Shown: positions 15,536 to 22,150 of the stretch, piece by piece
Numbering within the stretch: the first letter of the stretch is position 1
Layout: each line of letters begins with the position of its first letter
Assembly (NCBI GenBank): GCA_003554565.1
Contig: PWGR01000200.1
Coordinates: 1-22,995, forward strand
Direction of reading: 5' to 3'
Source of the DNA: Clostridia bacterium
GTDB lineage: Bacteria > Bacillota > Sulfobacillia > SLMV01
Length of the DNA stretch: 22,995 bases
Notes under the pieces: model-generated
Told to the model about the DNA's origin: nothing
Database searches by the model: none
Seen by the model: only the letters and a program-made list of their open reading frames with translations
Made by a program: the position numbers and the translations under genes

Positions 15536-16189
15536 TCAACCTGATTCTCCCTCCCGTTCCTGTTCTGCAGAAAGGAGCCCGTTAACCATATACTGCTGTC
15601 CGACCCCGAAGATATTTGTGACAGTCCAGTAAAGAGCCAGACCGGAAGGAAACTGGGTGCTGATGTATCCGATAAACAGAGGCATGCCGTAGGCCATAAT
15701 CGCCTGGCTGCCGCCCGCAGAGTCGGCACCGTGTGACATACTCAATCGCGTCTGCACAAAGGTGCTGATAGCGGCGAGAACAGGGAGGATGAACAGCGGA
15801 TCCGGCTGGGCCAGATCGGGCAGCCACAAAAATCCTGCGGCTTCACCAAATTGAAATTCCCGCAGGGCGGTAAACATGGCAATAATCACGGGCATCTGAA
15901 TCAACATCGGCAGGCATCCCGCCGCAGGGTTAACGCCGTGTTCTTTCCACAACTTTACCGTTTCTTCATTGAGTCTTTGCTGGTCATCTTTATATTTTTT
16001 CTTAAGTGCTTCCATCTCCGGGTTGAGTTTCTGCATCTTCGCAGTAGCCCGGTTTTGTGAAAAGGTCAGCGGCACCAGAATCAACCGCACCACGAGCGTC
16101 ATGAGAATGATCCCCAGTCCGTAACTGCCCAGAGAATCGCCAAAAAACTCAATCGCGCTGCTGACTAACCCTACCATTGCCTGCCACAT
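15536..16189 (-). CDS. yidC: Membrane protein insertase YidC (SpoIIIJ type)
   Basis: YidC inserts membrane proteins alone or with SecYEG. The 217-residue protein is the compact Gram-positive form without the large periplasmic domain of proteobacterial YidC. Hydrophobic segments fall near residues 24-45, 92-110, 131-150 and 164-195. The conserved groove arginine is R35 in LVVRLILVPL, followed by the charged cytoplasmic hairpin around KLNPEMEALKKKYKDD. No lipoprotein lipobox is evident at the N terminus, unlike Bacillus SpoIIIJ. The ATG has GGGAGGCGAGGA upstream. It is the first gene of a probable yidC-jag-mnmE-mnmG-rsmG run. Confidence 0.95.
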   Translation of the reverse strand: MWQAMVGLVSSAIEFFGDSLGSYGLGIILMTLVVRLILVPLTFSQNRATAKMQKLNPEMEALKKKYKDDQQRLNEETVKLWKEHGVNPAAGCLPMLIQMPVIIAMFTALREFQFGEAAGFLWLPDLAQPDPLFILPVLAAISTFVQTRLSMSHGADSAGGSQAIMAYGMPLFIGYISTQFPSGLALYWTVTNIFGVGQQYMVNGLLSAEQEREGESG

Positions 16190-16255
16190 TCTCTAGATCC
16201 TCGCCTCCCAATGAGGCCGCATTTCCCCGTGCAACCCCTTCTTATGCTTAGTATG

Positions 16256-16285
16256 ATCATAGATATAAAAGGTACCCAAACACAA
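16256..16285 (-). promoter_or_regulatory. Possible promoter upstream of yidC
   Basis: On the minus strand, TTGTGT (16285-16280) and TATGAT (16261-16256) are 18 nt apart. The -10 is a five-of-six match and the -35 is poor. It lies in the 98-nt gap between yidD and yidC and would give a leader of about 60 nt. The same stretch is locally AT-rich, which may inflate the match. Confidence 0.4.
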
Positions 16286-16287
16286 CC

Positions 16288-16500
16288 TCACGGAACCGGA
16301 TCGTGGCCCTGCGGGCCGAGGGGATGACACTTCATTATCCGGCGCAGTGCGAGATATCCCCCCCGCATGACGCCGTGTCGGTTGACCGCCTGCACCGCGT
16401 ATTCCGAGCAGCTGGGTCGAAAGCGGCACTGGACACCAATCAGAGGCGACATGTGTCGTTGATAACCCTTGATAATACTGACCATGATTCGCCGAACCAC
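16288..16500 (-). CDS. yidD: Membrane protein insertion efficiency factor YidD
   Basis: YidD is a small protein that improves YidC-dependent membrane insertion and normally sits between rnpA and yidC, as here. From a GTG at 16500 it has 70 residues: MVRRIMVSIIKGYQRHMSPL at the N terminus, then the cysteine motif CRFRPSCSEYA, and a C terminus ending in HPLGPQGHDPVP, the family's usual ending. AAGGGA precedes the GTG at good spacing. An ATG at 16485 is possible but lacks a ribosome-binding site. The open frame extends further upstream into rnpA, which I reject. It begins 38 nt after rnpA ends. Confidence 0.9.
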   Translation of the reverse strand: MVRRIMVSIIKGYQRHMSPLIGVQCRFRPSCSEYAVQAVNRHGVMRGGYLALRRIMKCHPLGPQGHDPVP

Positions 16501-16538
16501 GGATACGTCCCTTCCCTTCCCTGCATGACGAAAAGCTT

Positions 16539-16907
16539 CTATGTCTCCGAGGGAATTCCTTTCTCTCGCCGCTGGCATCGCCTCAGAATGCCGCCCCTGT
16601 CCAGCAGTGAGCGGATCTCGGAGCGCAGGCAGGAAAACCTGACCTCGCCTGTCGTATACCGGGCCAGCAGAACCAAATCTGCAGGTCGGCCCCGATCCGG
16701 AAGTGTACGCAGGGCCTCCCGCATGCGCCTGCGCAGCCGGTTACGAAAAACGGCCCCGCCGAGCTTCTTGCCCGCGGCAAACCCCGCCCGCACCGGACCC
16801 TCCTCGCGCCTACGGAAATACACCACGACCCAATTTCCAACGAGCGTAGATCCTCCCTCGAACAGGCGTGAGAATTTCTCACCACCAGGCAGTCGCTCGA
16901 ATTTCAT
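16539..16907 (-). CDS. rnpA: Ribonuclease P protein component RnpA
   Basis: RnpA is the protein subunit that helps RNase P RNA bind pre-tRNA 5' leaders. The 122-residue basic protein has the family hallmark AVFRNRLRRRMREALR near residues 52-67, containing the RNR motif (R55, N56, R57). The N-terminal leader-binding region includes KFSRLFEGG. The last 15 or so residues are unconserved. The ATG is preceded by a modest CAGGGGG site. It follows rpmH by 34 nt, the near-universal rpmH-rnpA pair. Confidence 0.94.
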   Translation of the reverse strand: MKFERLPGGEKFSRLFEGGSTLVGNWVVVYFRRREEGPVRAGFAAGKKLGGAVFRNRLRRRMREALRTLPDRGRPADLVLLARYTTGEVRFSCLRSEIRSLLDRGGILRRCQRREKGIPSET

Positions 16908-16941
16908 CCCCCTGTGCCCCCGTCATCAGTCGAAGTATTCC

Positions 16942-17079
16942 TCAGCAGGAAGTGCGTTTGCGCCCCTTCTTTCGCCTGCGCTGGATGATCCTGCGGCCCG
17001 CTTTGGTCTTCATCCTCTTTCGGAAACCGTGCTTACGCTTTCTCTTCTTCTTGCTGGGGTTGTAGGTTCGCTTGACCAT
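16942..17079 (-). CDS. rpmH: Ribosomal protein bL34
   Basis: bL34 is a small, extremely basic protein of the large ribosomal subunit. The gene was found by reading the minus strand. It encodes 45 residues starting MVKRTYNPSKKKRKRKHGFR, then KRMKTKAGRRIIQRRRKKGR and a short tail KRTSC. The bL34 core (KRTYxPS, HGFRxRMKTKxGR) is clear. The ATG at 17079 has an AGGAGGGGG site about 8 nt upstream. It is the first gene on the left arm, about 150 nt downstream of a consensus promoter, and adjoins the origin as in most Bacillota. Confidence 0.96.
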   Translation of the reverse strand: MVKRTYNPSKKKRKRKHGFRKRMKTKAGRRIIQRRRKKGRKRTSC

Positions 17080-17236
17080 ACATCTCACCCCCTCCTGTCC
17101 GCATAAGGGTGGTGTCCTCCGCCCTATGCAGAGCAGAGGCCGAAATCTGCGCGCTGTTTACCAAATATGGACCCGCGTAAATGCGGTTTTCATCATGGAA
17201 GTCCCCGGGGCACTACAGCCTTCGCGCGCAATGGTC

Positions 17237-17265
17237 ATTATAGATTCCAGTGCATGGGGTGTCAA
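17237..17265 (-). promoter_or_regulatory. Consensus sigma-A promoter for rpmH-rnpA-yidD
   Basis: On the minus strand, TTGACA (17265-17260) and TATAAT (17242-17237) are both exact consensus hexamers with a 17-nt spacer. Transcription should start near 17230, giving a leader of about 150 nt before rpmH. Such a perfect match in a GC-rich sequence is very unlikely by chance. It faces away from dnaA, so the origin region lies behind it. Confidence 0.88.
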
Positions 17266-17293
17266 CAGAGCAAAGGCCCGGCGGGCTGGGAGA

Positions 17294-17305
17294 GAAACCG
17301 GTTTC
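17294..17305. repeat. Perfect 12-bp palindrome GAAACCGGTTTC
   Basis: The sequence is a perfect palindrome in the non-coding region upstream of the rpmH promoter. Its right end runs into GGTTTCACG, which matches the left half of the ParB site parS (TGTTTCACGTGAAACA), but the right half of parS is absent. Function is unknown; chance is possible. Confidence 0.3.
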
Positions 17306-17507
17306 ACGACCGCAAAAAATCAGCCCCTTACAACCAGTCACTGTTCAATCTGTCTGGCAGCCGCCCCTCTTGCATTTTGCCGACAGGAAAGTCGAGTTCG
17401 GCACAGAATATGTACGATACCGGACCTCTCCGGAGGAATCATCCGCCCACACCAGGGCTGCTGACTTCAGCCCCGGTGCTGCGGAGACCTGGATGGTGCG
17501 GCTGGTG

Positions 17508-17574
17508 TTGTGGATAAGTCGTGACGACTTATCCACAATCCCTGCTGACCTTATCCACAACTGCCTGTTGACAA
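17508..17574. other. oriC: oriC DnaA-box cluster upstream of dnaA
   Basis: Three perfect DnaA boxes lie within 51 bp: TGTGGATAA at 17509-17517 (minus orientation), and TTATCCACA at 17529-17537 and at 17551-17559 (plus). A two-mismatch box, TGTTGACAA, follows at 17566-17574. The first two boxes are the outer parts of a 31-bp inverted repeat (17508-17538) with perfect 14-bp arms around TGA. The cluster is in the 792-nt gap between rpmH and dnaA, where the coding strand switches. It probably serves both origin function and autoregulation of dnaA. Confidence 0.85.
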
Positions 17575-17871
17575 CTATGGGTTCCCTCGTTTAGGGGCAA
17601 TGAATTGCGTTGTGATAACGTGAGGGCGGCCCCATCGGCGCAGAGACCTACATCTTGCGACATTGGCCGCCGTTTGCTGAGAAGCTGCAGTTGTGCCCGG
17701 GTACTGTGAGCCAATAATATGGAACGTACCGTTGCAGGAAATGAAGGCCTTATAATTTCGTATTCAATGAACATAGGCATTATCTATCGCAGGAAGGAAT
17801 TGTGTTCAATCGCTGAACGGCTCGCAAAGTATTTGTCTCGAGCAACATCTGCGCCTTGGAGGAATAGCTAG
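17575..17871 (+). promoter_or_regulatory. dnaA upstream region with candidate promoter
   Basis: These 297 bases between the DnaA boxes and dnaA contain no gene. A consensus -10 TATAAT is at 17751-17756, but its -35 region is poor, so it is only a candidate dnaA promoter. The stretch 17740-17795 is AT-rich compared with the surroundings. A small hairpin, CCCT-CGTTT-AGGG, is at 17584-17596. The dnaA ribosome-binding site, TTGGAGGAA, precedes the start by about 7 nt. Confidence 0.4.
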
Positions 17872-19293
17872 ATGTCTCTCAAGCTCAATGAAGTATGGAA
17901 TGAGACCCTGAATCGAGTCCGGCAGGATGTGCTGCGGCCCAGCTTCGAAACCTGGTTGCGCACCTCTCGTCCCGTCGAAATCAATGAAGAACATAACTCG
18001 CTGGTGGTCGGTGTCCCTCACGAATTTGCTAAACACTGGGTGCAGGAGAATTACGCCCAGGCAATTGAACAGGCTCTCACAGATGTGGTGGGAAGCGATA
18101 TGTCGCTCGACTTGATCGTCTCCGTTGATGCAGAAGAACTGGAGGACGATGACGAATCTCTTGCTCTGAGGCAAATGCGAGAGCGCCCGGTGCACCTGCA
18201 CAAGGCAGAGAAGAAGGAAAAATCTAGGGATAGGGACAAAACAGCTTCTGATAGCCGGAGTATGGCCGGGTCAGCCCTCAACCCGAAGTACACCTTTTCC
18301 AACTTCGTGGTGGGAAACAGCAACCGCCTGTCGCACGCAGCATCTCTTGCAGTAGCAGAAGCACCCGCCAGAGCCTACAATCCACTGTTCATCTACGGCG
18401 GAGTAGGTCTGGGAAAGACTCACCTTATGCAGGCTATCGCTCACCGCGTACTCAACTCCGAAGCCTCGCACCGGGTGGTTTACGTATCATCCGAGCGTTT
18501 TGCCAATGATTTAATCAACTCCATTCGCGACACTGAGACTCCCAGCTTTCGCGCCCGGTACCGGAACGTAGAGGTGCTGCTGATCGATGACATACAGTTC
18601 CTCGCCGGAAAGGAGCGCACTCAGGAGGAATTCTTTCATACATTCAACACGCTGTATGAAGCCAACCGTCAGATTGTCATCTCCAGTGATCGGCCGCCAA
18701 AGGAAATCCCCACCCTGGAAGAACGTCTCCGCTCCAGATTCGAGTGGGGACTGATCTCGGACATTCAGTCGCCCGACCTGGAAACCCGCATTGCAATCCT
18801 CCGAAAGAACGCTGCGACAGAACAACTCAATGTCCCTGATGCAGTTCTGAAGTACATTGCCGAGAGTATCACCTCGAACATACGGGAACTCGAGGGAGCA
18901 CTGATCCGGCTCGTCGCCTATTCATCGCTGCACCAGCAGACCATCAATATGGAGCTGGCCGAGAACGCTCTGCGGGATATTCTTCCTCAAAAGTCTGAGC
19001 AATCGATTACCATCAAACGTATTCAGGAAACAGTGAGCGACTACTTCGATGTAACACTCTCTGAGCTGAACGGTAAGCGGAGGACAAGGCAGGTTGCATT
19101 CCCCCGACAGGTGGCAATGTATCTCTGTCGCGAATTGACGGACTCATCCTTACCACAAATAGGCGCTGAATTTGGCGGGCGCGATCATAGCACTGTTATA
19201 CACGCGTGCCGCAAGATCAAAAAGGAAGTGAAGAAGGATCCGCGTTTCAAATCCACGGTGGCTGACCTGGAACGGGCCATCAAATCATACTGA
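17872..19293 (+). CDS. dnaA: Chromosomal replication initiator DnaA
   Basis: DnaA is the AAA+ initiator that binds DnaA boxes, oligomerises with ATP and opens the origin. The 473-residue protein has domain I (about 1-85), a charged variable linker rich in K, R, D and E (about 87-135), the AAA+ domain, and domain IV. Walker A is GGVGLGKT at 176-183, Walker B is VLLIDDIQF near 235-243, and the DnaA signature GGRDHSTVIHACRKI is at 435-449. ISSDRPPKEIPTLEERLRSRF includes the sensor I region. The ATG has GGAGGAA upstream. It is the first gene of the right arm and is flanked on both sides by DnaA-box-containing DNA. Confidence 0.98.
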   Translation: MSLKLNEVWNETLNRVRQDVLRPSFETWLRTSRPVEINEEHNSLVVGVPHEFAKHWVQENYAQAIEQALTDVVGSDMSLDLIVSVDAEELEDDDESLALRQMRERPVHLHKAEKKEKSRDRDKTASDSRSMAGSALNPKYTFSNFVVGNSNRLSHAASLAVAEAPARAYNPLFIYGGVGLGKTHLMQAIAHRVLNSEASHRVVYVSSERFANDLINSIRDTETPSFRARYRNVEVLLIDDIQFLAGKERTQEEFFHTFNTLYEANRQIVISSDRPPKEIPTLEERLRSRFEWGLISDIQSPDLETRIAILRKNAATEQLNVPDAVLKYIAESITSNIRELEGALIRLVAYSSLHQQTINMELAENALRDILPQKSEQSITIKRIQETVSDYFDVTLSELNGKRRTRQVAFPRQVAMYLCRELTDSSLPQIGAEFGGRDHSTVIHACRKIKKEVKKDPRFKSTVADLERAIKSY

Positions 19294-19311
19294 TAACCCC
19301 CGTGTGCAAAA

Positions 19312-19323
19312 CTTGTCGACAAG
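19312..19323. repeat. 12-bp palindrome CTTGTCGACAAG after dnaA
   Basis: This perfect palindrome lies 18 nt after the dnaA stop. It contains two overlapping copies of TTGTCGA, resembling the core of the Spo0A box (TTGTCGAA). Weak outer arms (CCC...GGG, TGC...GCA) could extend it into a larger stem, but no T-run follows, so it is not an obvious terminator. Confidence 0.35.
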
Positions 19324-19386
19324 CATGGGTATAACTGCTGGAATACTGTTGATGGTCAGTGGACAGTTTGCTCAATAATGAGCATC

Positions 19387-19520
19387 TGTGGGTAATGTGG
19401 ATAGAGGGTTAAACTAACCAACATACTTCTGCACACCCTAGCGCTCCCCGATGACAGTAACGGAAGAGGGTTTTCCACAGTGTTCACAGTACTACTACTA
19501 CAACTGCTGTTTTATAATAC
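19387..19520. other. oriC: Probable origin unwinding region (degenerate DnaA boxes, CTA triplets, AT-rich stretch)
   Basis: In the 285-nt dnaA-dnaN gap there are two back-to-back one-mismatch DnaA boxes, TGTGGGTAA (19387-19395) and TGTGGATAG (19396-19404). Further on is TTTTCCACA (19471-19479), again one mismatch. After a short spacer comes CTACTACTACAACTGCTG (19492-19509) and then the AT-rich TTTTATAATACTAA. A DnaA box, then CTA triplets (3'-GAT-5' on the other strand), then AT-rich DNA is the published Bacillus DnaA-trio layout. The TATAAT at 19513-19518 might also be the -10 of a dnaN promoter, though no good -35 is seen. Confidence 0.65.
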
Positions 19521-19578
19521 TAACTAGTACCAACAGATATAGACCCGGTCAGTGACGCATCAGAAGGGAAGGTGTTCC

Positions 19579-20703
19579 ATGAAGATATCAATCGATCAGA
19601 AGCCTCTCGCGTCCGCCCTTCAGATCGTGCACAGGGCCATCTCCTCGGGGAGCAGTCACCCCATACTCTCGGGAATACTGCTCACTGCCCAGGAGGGTAT
19701 TCTTCATCTGTCGGCTACAGATCTGGAAACGAGCATTGAATGCATTATATCCGCACGGGTGGAGGTGCCGGGCTCGATCGTCCTGCCCGGCCGGGAGCTG
19801 GTGGAGATGGCCAATAGGATTCCGTCTGGTTCCATCGAAATTGCTGCACCGGAAGATCGTCACCAGGCCATCGTGACGTGGCGTGTTTCTGAGTATGTGC
19901 TCAACGGCTATCCACCGGACCAGTTTCCGTCGCTGCCTACTGCAGATGAGGCCACAAGCTTTTCCATTCCAGCACGAGTTATCAACGATGCCCTGCGCCG
20001 CACCGCTTTTGCAGCAGCATCAGTTGATGCAATGCCAATCATCTGTGGGGTGCGTCTGAAGTTCGAAGAAGAAAATCTTAAAGCCACTGGAACAGATGGA
20101 TTCCGCATCGCGGTGTGGGAACGCGGAGTCCCCTGCAATGAGGAGCTGGATGTGGTGCTGCCGAAAGAGGGGATTTCTGATCTGTTGCGGATTTTGACAA
20201 CGGCCGAGGCCGGAGAAGATGTGAGCATTTCACTGTCAGAAAATCATGTATTTTTCGACCTGGACTCCGGAACGAGGTTTTCAACAATAGTGCTGGAAGG
20301 CAAGTATCCCGATGTGATCTCGATGGTCAGTTCTCCGGGTGGTTACACCACCGAGCTCATTGTGAGCAAGGCAGAGTTTGTCAGTGCCTGCGAGCGGGCA
20401 GCTTTGCTTTCAAATGACAACAAGGGAGTACGTGCGGTCAGACTCCACGTAATGGACGATCGAGTGGTCTTCAAGGCGAGCTCATCTGAACTCGGAGAGG
20501 CATACGACGAGATAGAAGGCGAGGTCACAGGTGAACCGCTGGATATACTCTTTCAATCCCGGTATCTTCTCGAAGGCATAAAGAATATTGACTCCGATGA
20601 GATATCCATATCGTTCAGCGACTCCGAAGGCGCGGCGCTGATGGTCGGTCTCAACGATGAGGACTATTCGTACATAGCCCTGCCGATGAAGCAGAAGTCA
20701 TGA
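19579..20703 (+). CDS. dnaN: DNA polymerase III beta sliding clamp DnaN
   Basis: DnaN is the ring-shaped processivity clamp that tethers the replicase and other enzymes to DNA. The 374-residue protein starts MKISIDQKPLASALQIVHRA and has the length for three repeated clamp domains (roughly 1-120, 121-245, 246-374). Family segments include HPILSGILL near 36-44, GTDGFRIAV near 172-180 and the C-terminal SYIALPMKQKS. The ATG at 19579 follows AAGGTG at normal spacing; an upstream in-frame start at 19552 would add nine unconserved residues. It lies 285 nt after dnaA, the gap holding the proposed unwinding region, and 7 nt before the S4 gene. Confidence 0.97.
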   Translation: MKISIDQKPLASALQIVHRAISSGSSHPILSGILLTAQEGILHLSATDLETSIECIISARVEVPGSIVLPGRELVEMANRIPSGSIEIAAPEDRHQAIVTWRVSEYVLNGYPPDQFPSLPTADEATSFSIPARVINDALRRTAFAAASVDAMPIICGVRLKFEEENLKATGTDGFRIAVWERGVPCNEELDVVLPKEGISDLLRILTTAEAGEDVSISLSENHVFFDLDSGTRFSTIVLEGKYPDVISMVSSPGGYTTELIVSKAEFVSACERAALLSNDNKGVRAVRLHVMDDRVVFKASSSELGEAYDEIEGEVTGEPLDILFQSRYLLEGIKNIDSDEISISFSDSEGAALMVGLNDEDYSYIALPMKQKS

Positions 20704-20710
20704 AGGAGAG

Positions 20711-20962
20711 GTGGAGCAAATTCCGCCCACTGAAGAGGAACCTGTAGACGTGTATGTTGATCTGTCCAGGTCACTTCGCCTCGATGCATTGCTGAAGATC
20801 ATTGGAGTTGCCCCCACCGGGGGCGTTGCGAAAATTATGATTCAGTCGGGAGACGTGTACCTTAATGGGGTGCAGGAGCAAAGTCGTGGGCGCAAACTGG
20901 CCGACCGGGACGTGGTGCGGGTGCGTGGTGGCGGTAGTTACCGGGTCTTGGACGAGTCCTGA
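20711..20962 (+). CDS. S4-domain RNA-binding protein, YaaA/RlbA family
   Basis: This is a small S4-fold RNA-binding protein of the kind found between dnaN and recF in Bacillota (Bacillus yaaA, renamed rlbA), proposed to act in ribosome large-subunit assembly or RNA binding. The 83-residue frame contains the S4 pattern LRLDALLKIIGVAPTGGVAK, then GDVYLNGVQEQSRGRKL and DRDVVRV. The start is uncertain. GTG at 20711 has AAGGAG very close upstream, while GTG at 20750 would give a 70-residue protein nearer the Bacillus length but with a weaker site. The stop is 39 nt before recF. Confidence 0.88.
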   Translation: MEQIPPTEEEPVDVYVDLSRSLRLDALLKIIGVAPTGGVAKIMIQSGDVYLNGVQEQSRGRKLADRDVVRVRGGGSYRVLDES

Positions 20963-21001
20963 AACCAGGCGAGTTACCCGATGCGGAGCGCATGAAGAGT
21001 G

Positions 21002-22150
21002 ATGCAACTGCAAAAGTTGACGCTCAAAAACTATCGAAGCTACGAGAGTCTCGATCTCCAGCCGGACCGCCATGTGAATGTGCTGGTGGGTCGCAATGCG
21101 GCAGGCAAGACCAACCTTCTGGAATCCATCCATTATCTTGCCGCTGGACGATCGCATCGGACTCACCGCGATGCGGAGCTCGTGCGGTGGGGCGAACAGG
21201 GTTTCTTTATCAGTGCGATTGCCTGTGCGGGGACGGTGCGGCATACCATAGAATGTGCGTACGACGATTCGCGAGGAAAGAGTTTCCGGCTCAATGGAGT
21301 TGCCCAGAAGCGACTCAGCAATGTAATAGGTACCGTCAACGCGGTTATCTTTTCCCCCGATGACTTATATCTGATCAAGGGCGGCCCTGAAGGCAGGAGG
21401 GCGCTCATGGATACGGAAATAGGGCAGATTAGCCGAGGCTACCGTAGGGCACTCGCCCGTTACAGTCGCGTGTTGGCACAGCGAAACGACATCCTTAAGA
21501 AGATCTCTCGCTCTCGCTCTTCCGGAGTCACAGCAGAGCTCATGTCGGCACCATGGGAAGAGCAGCTGGCGGACATCGGTGCGCGGATTGTTGCGGTTCG
21601 GTTGGTTATGCTGCGCCGCTGGGGTGAATGTGCGCAGAGAATGTATGAGAGAGTGGTGGACTCACAGGAGACATTGACCGTCCGCTATAAATGCAGCTTC
21701 TCCGCTCTGGACGGGAGCCTTGAATTGTCCTTGCCGGACCTGAGGGAGTGGGTTCGCGAGAAGCTGTCGGGGGCACTGGAGGAAGCTCGACCACGAGAAA
21801 TTGAGCGGGGCTACACGCTCGTCGGGCCGCAGCGGGATGATCTGCAGGTCTGCGTGAATGGTCGGGATGCGCGCCGGTTTGCCTCACAGGGACAGCAGAG
21901 ATCCGCTATTTTGGCCCTGCGAATCGGTGAGGTGAAGTGGATGCAGCAAGAGACGGGAAGAAAACCGCTCCTACTGCTCGATGATGTCATGTCCGAACTG
22001 GATGCCGCCCGGGCACGCCGGCTGTCAACGAGTGTAGGTGCTGAAGGTCAGACCTTCATCACCTGTACCGATCTCTCCGAGGTGGATCTGGGAGATACCG
22101 GAGCCATCTGGGAGATACGTGACGGGGAGGTGACCGGTCCTGTCAAATGA
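21002..22150 (+). CDS. recF: DNA replication and repair protein RecF
   Basis: RecF is an SMC-like ATPase that works with RecO and RecR to load RecA at single-strand gaps. With the ATG at 21002 it is 382 residues. Walker A is GRNAAGKTN at 30-38, the ABC-type signature is SQGQQRSAILALR, and Walker B is LLLLDDVMSELD. The N terminus MQLQKLTLKNYRSYESLDL is typical. A GTG immediately before (20999) is an equally possible start, and the ribosome-binding site is weak for both. The dciA-like frame begins inside its last codons, overlapping by 11 nt. Confidence 0.96.
   Translation: MQLQKLTLKNYRSYESLDLQPDRHVNVLVGRNAAGKTNLLESIHYLAAGRSHRTHRDAELVRWGEQGFFISAIACAGTVRHTIECAYDDSRGKSFRLNGVAQKRLSNVIGTVNAVIFSPDDLYLIKGGPEGRRALMDTEIGQISRGYRRALARYSRVLAQRNDILKKISRSRSSGVTAELMSAPWEEQLADIGARIVAVRLVMLRRWGECAQRMYERVVDSQETLTVRYKCSFSALDGSLELSLPDLREWVREKLSGALEEARPREIERGYTLVGPQRDDLQVCVNGRDARRFASQGQQRSAILALRIGEVKWMQQETGRKPLLLLDDVMSELDAARARRLSTSVGAEGQTFITCTDLSEVDLGDTGAIWEIRDGEVTGPVK

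Noticed and set aside
15535..15729. 65-residue N-terminal extension of Jag
   Set aside because: It overlaps yidC in another frame and has no similarity to Jag; the ATG at 15534 gives the normal N terminus.
17568..17597. TTGACA at 17568 as the -35 of a dnaA promoter
   Set aside because: At 17 or 18 nt downstream the sequence is TTAGGG or TAGGGG, which does not resemble a -10; the TTGACA is better explained as part of a degenerate DnaA box.
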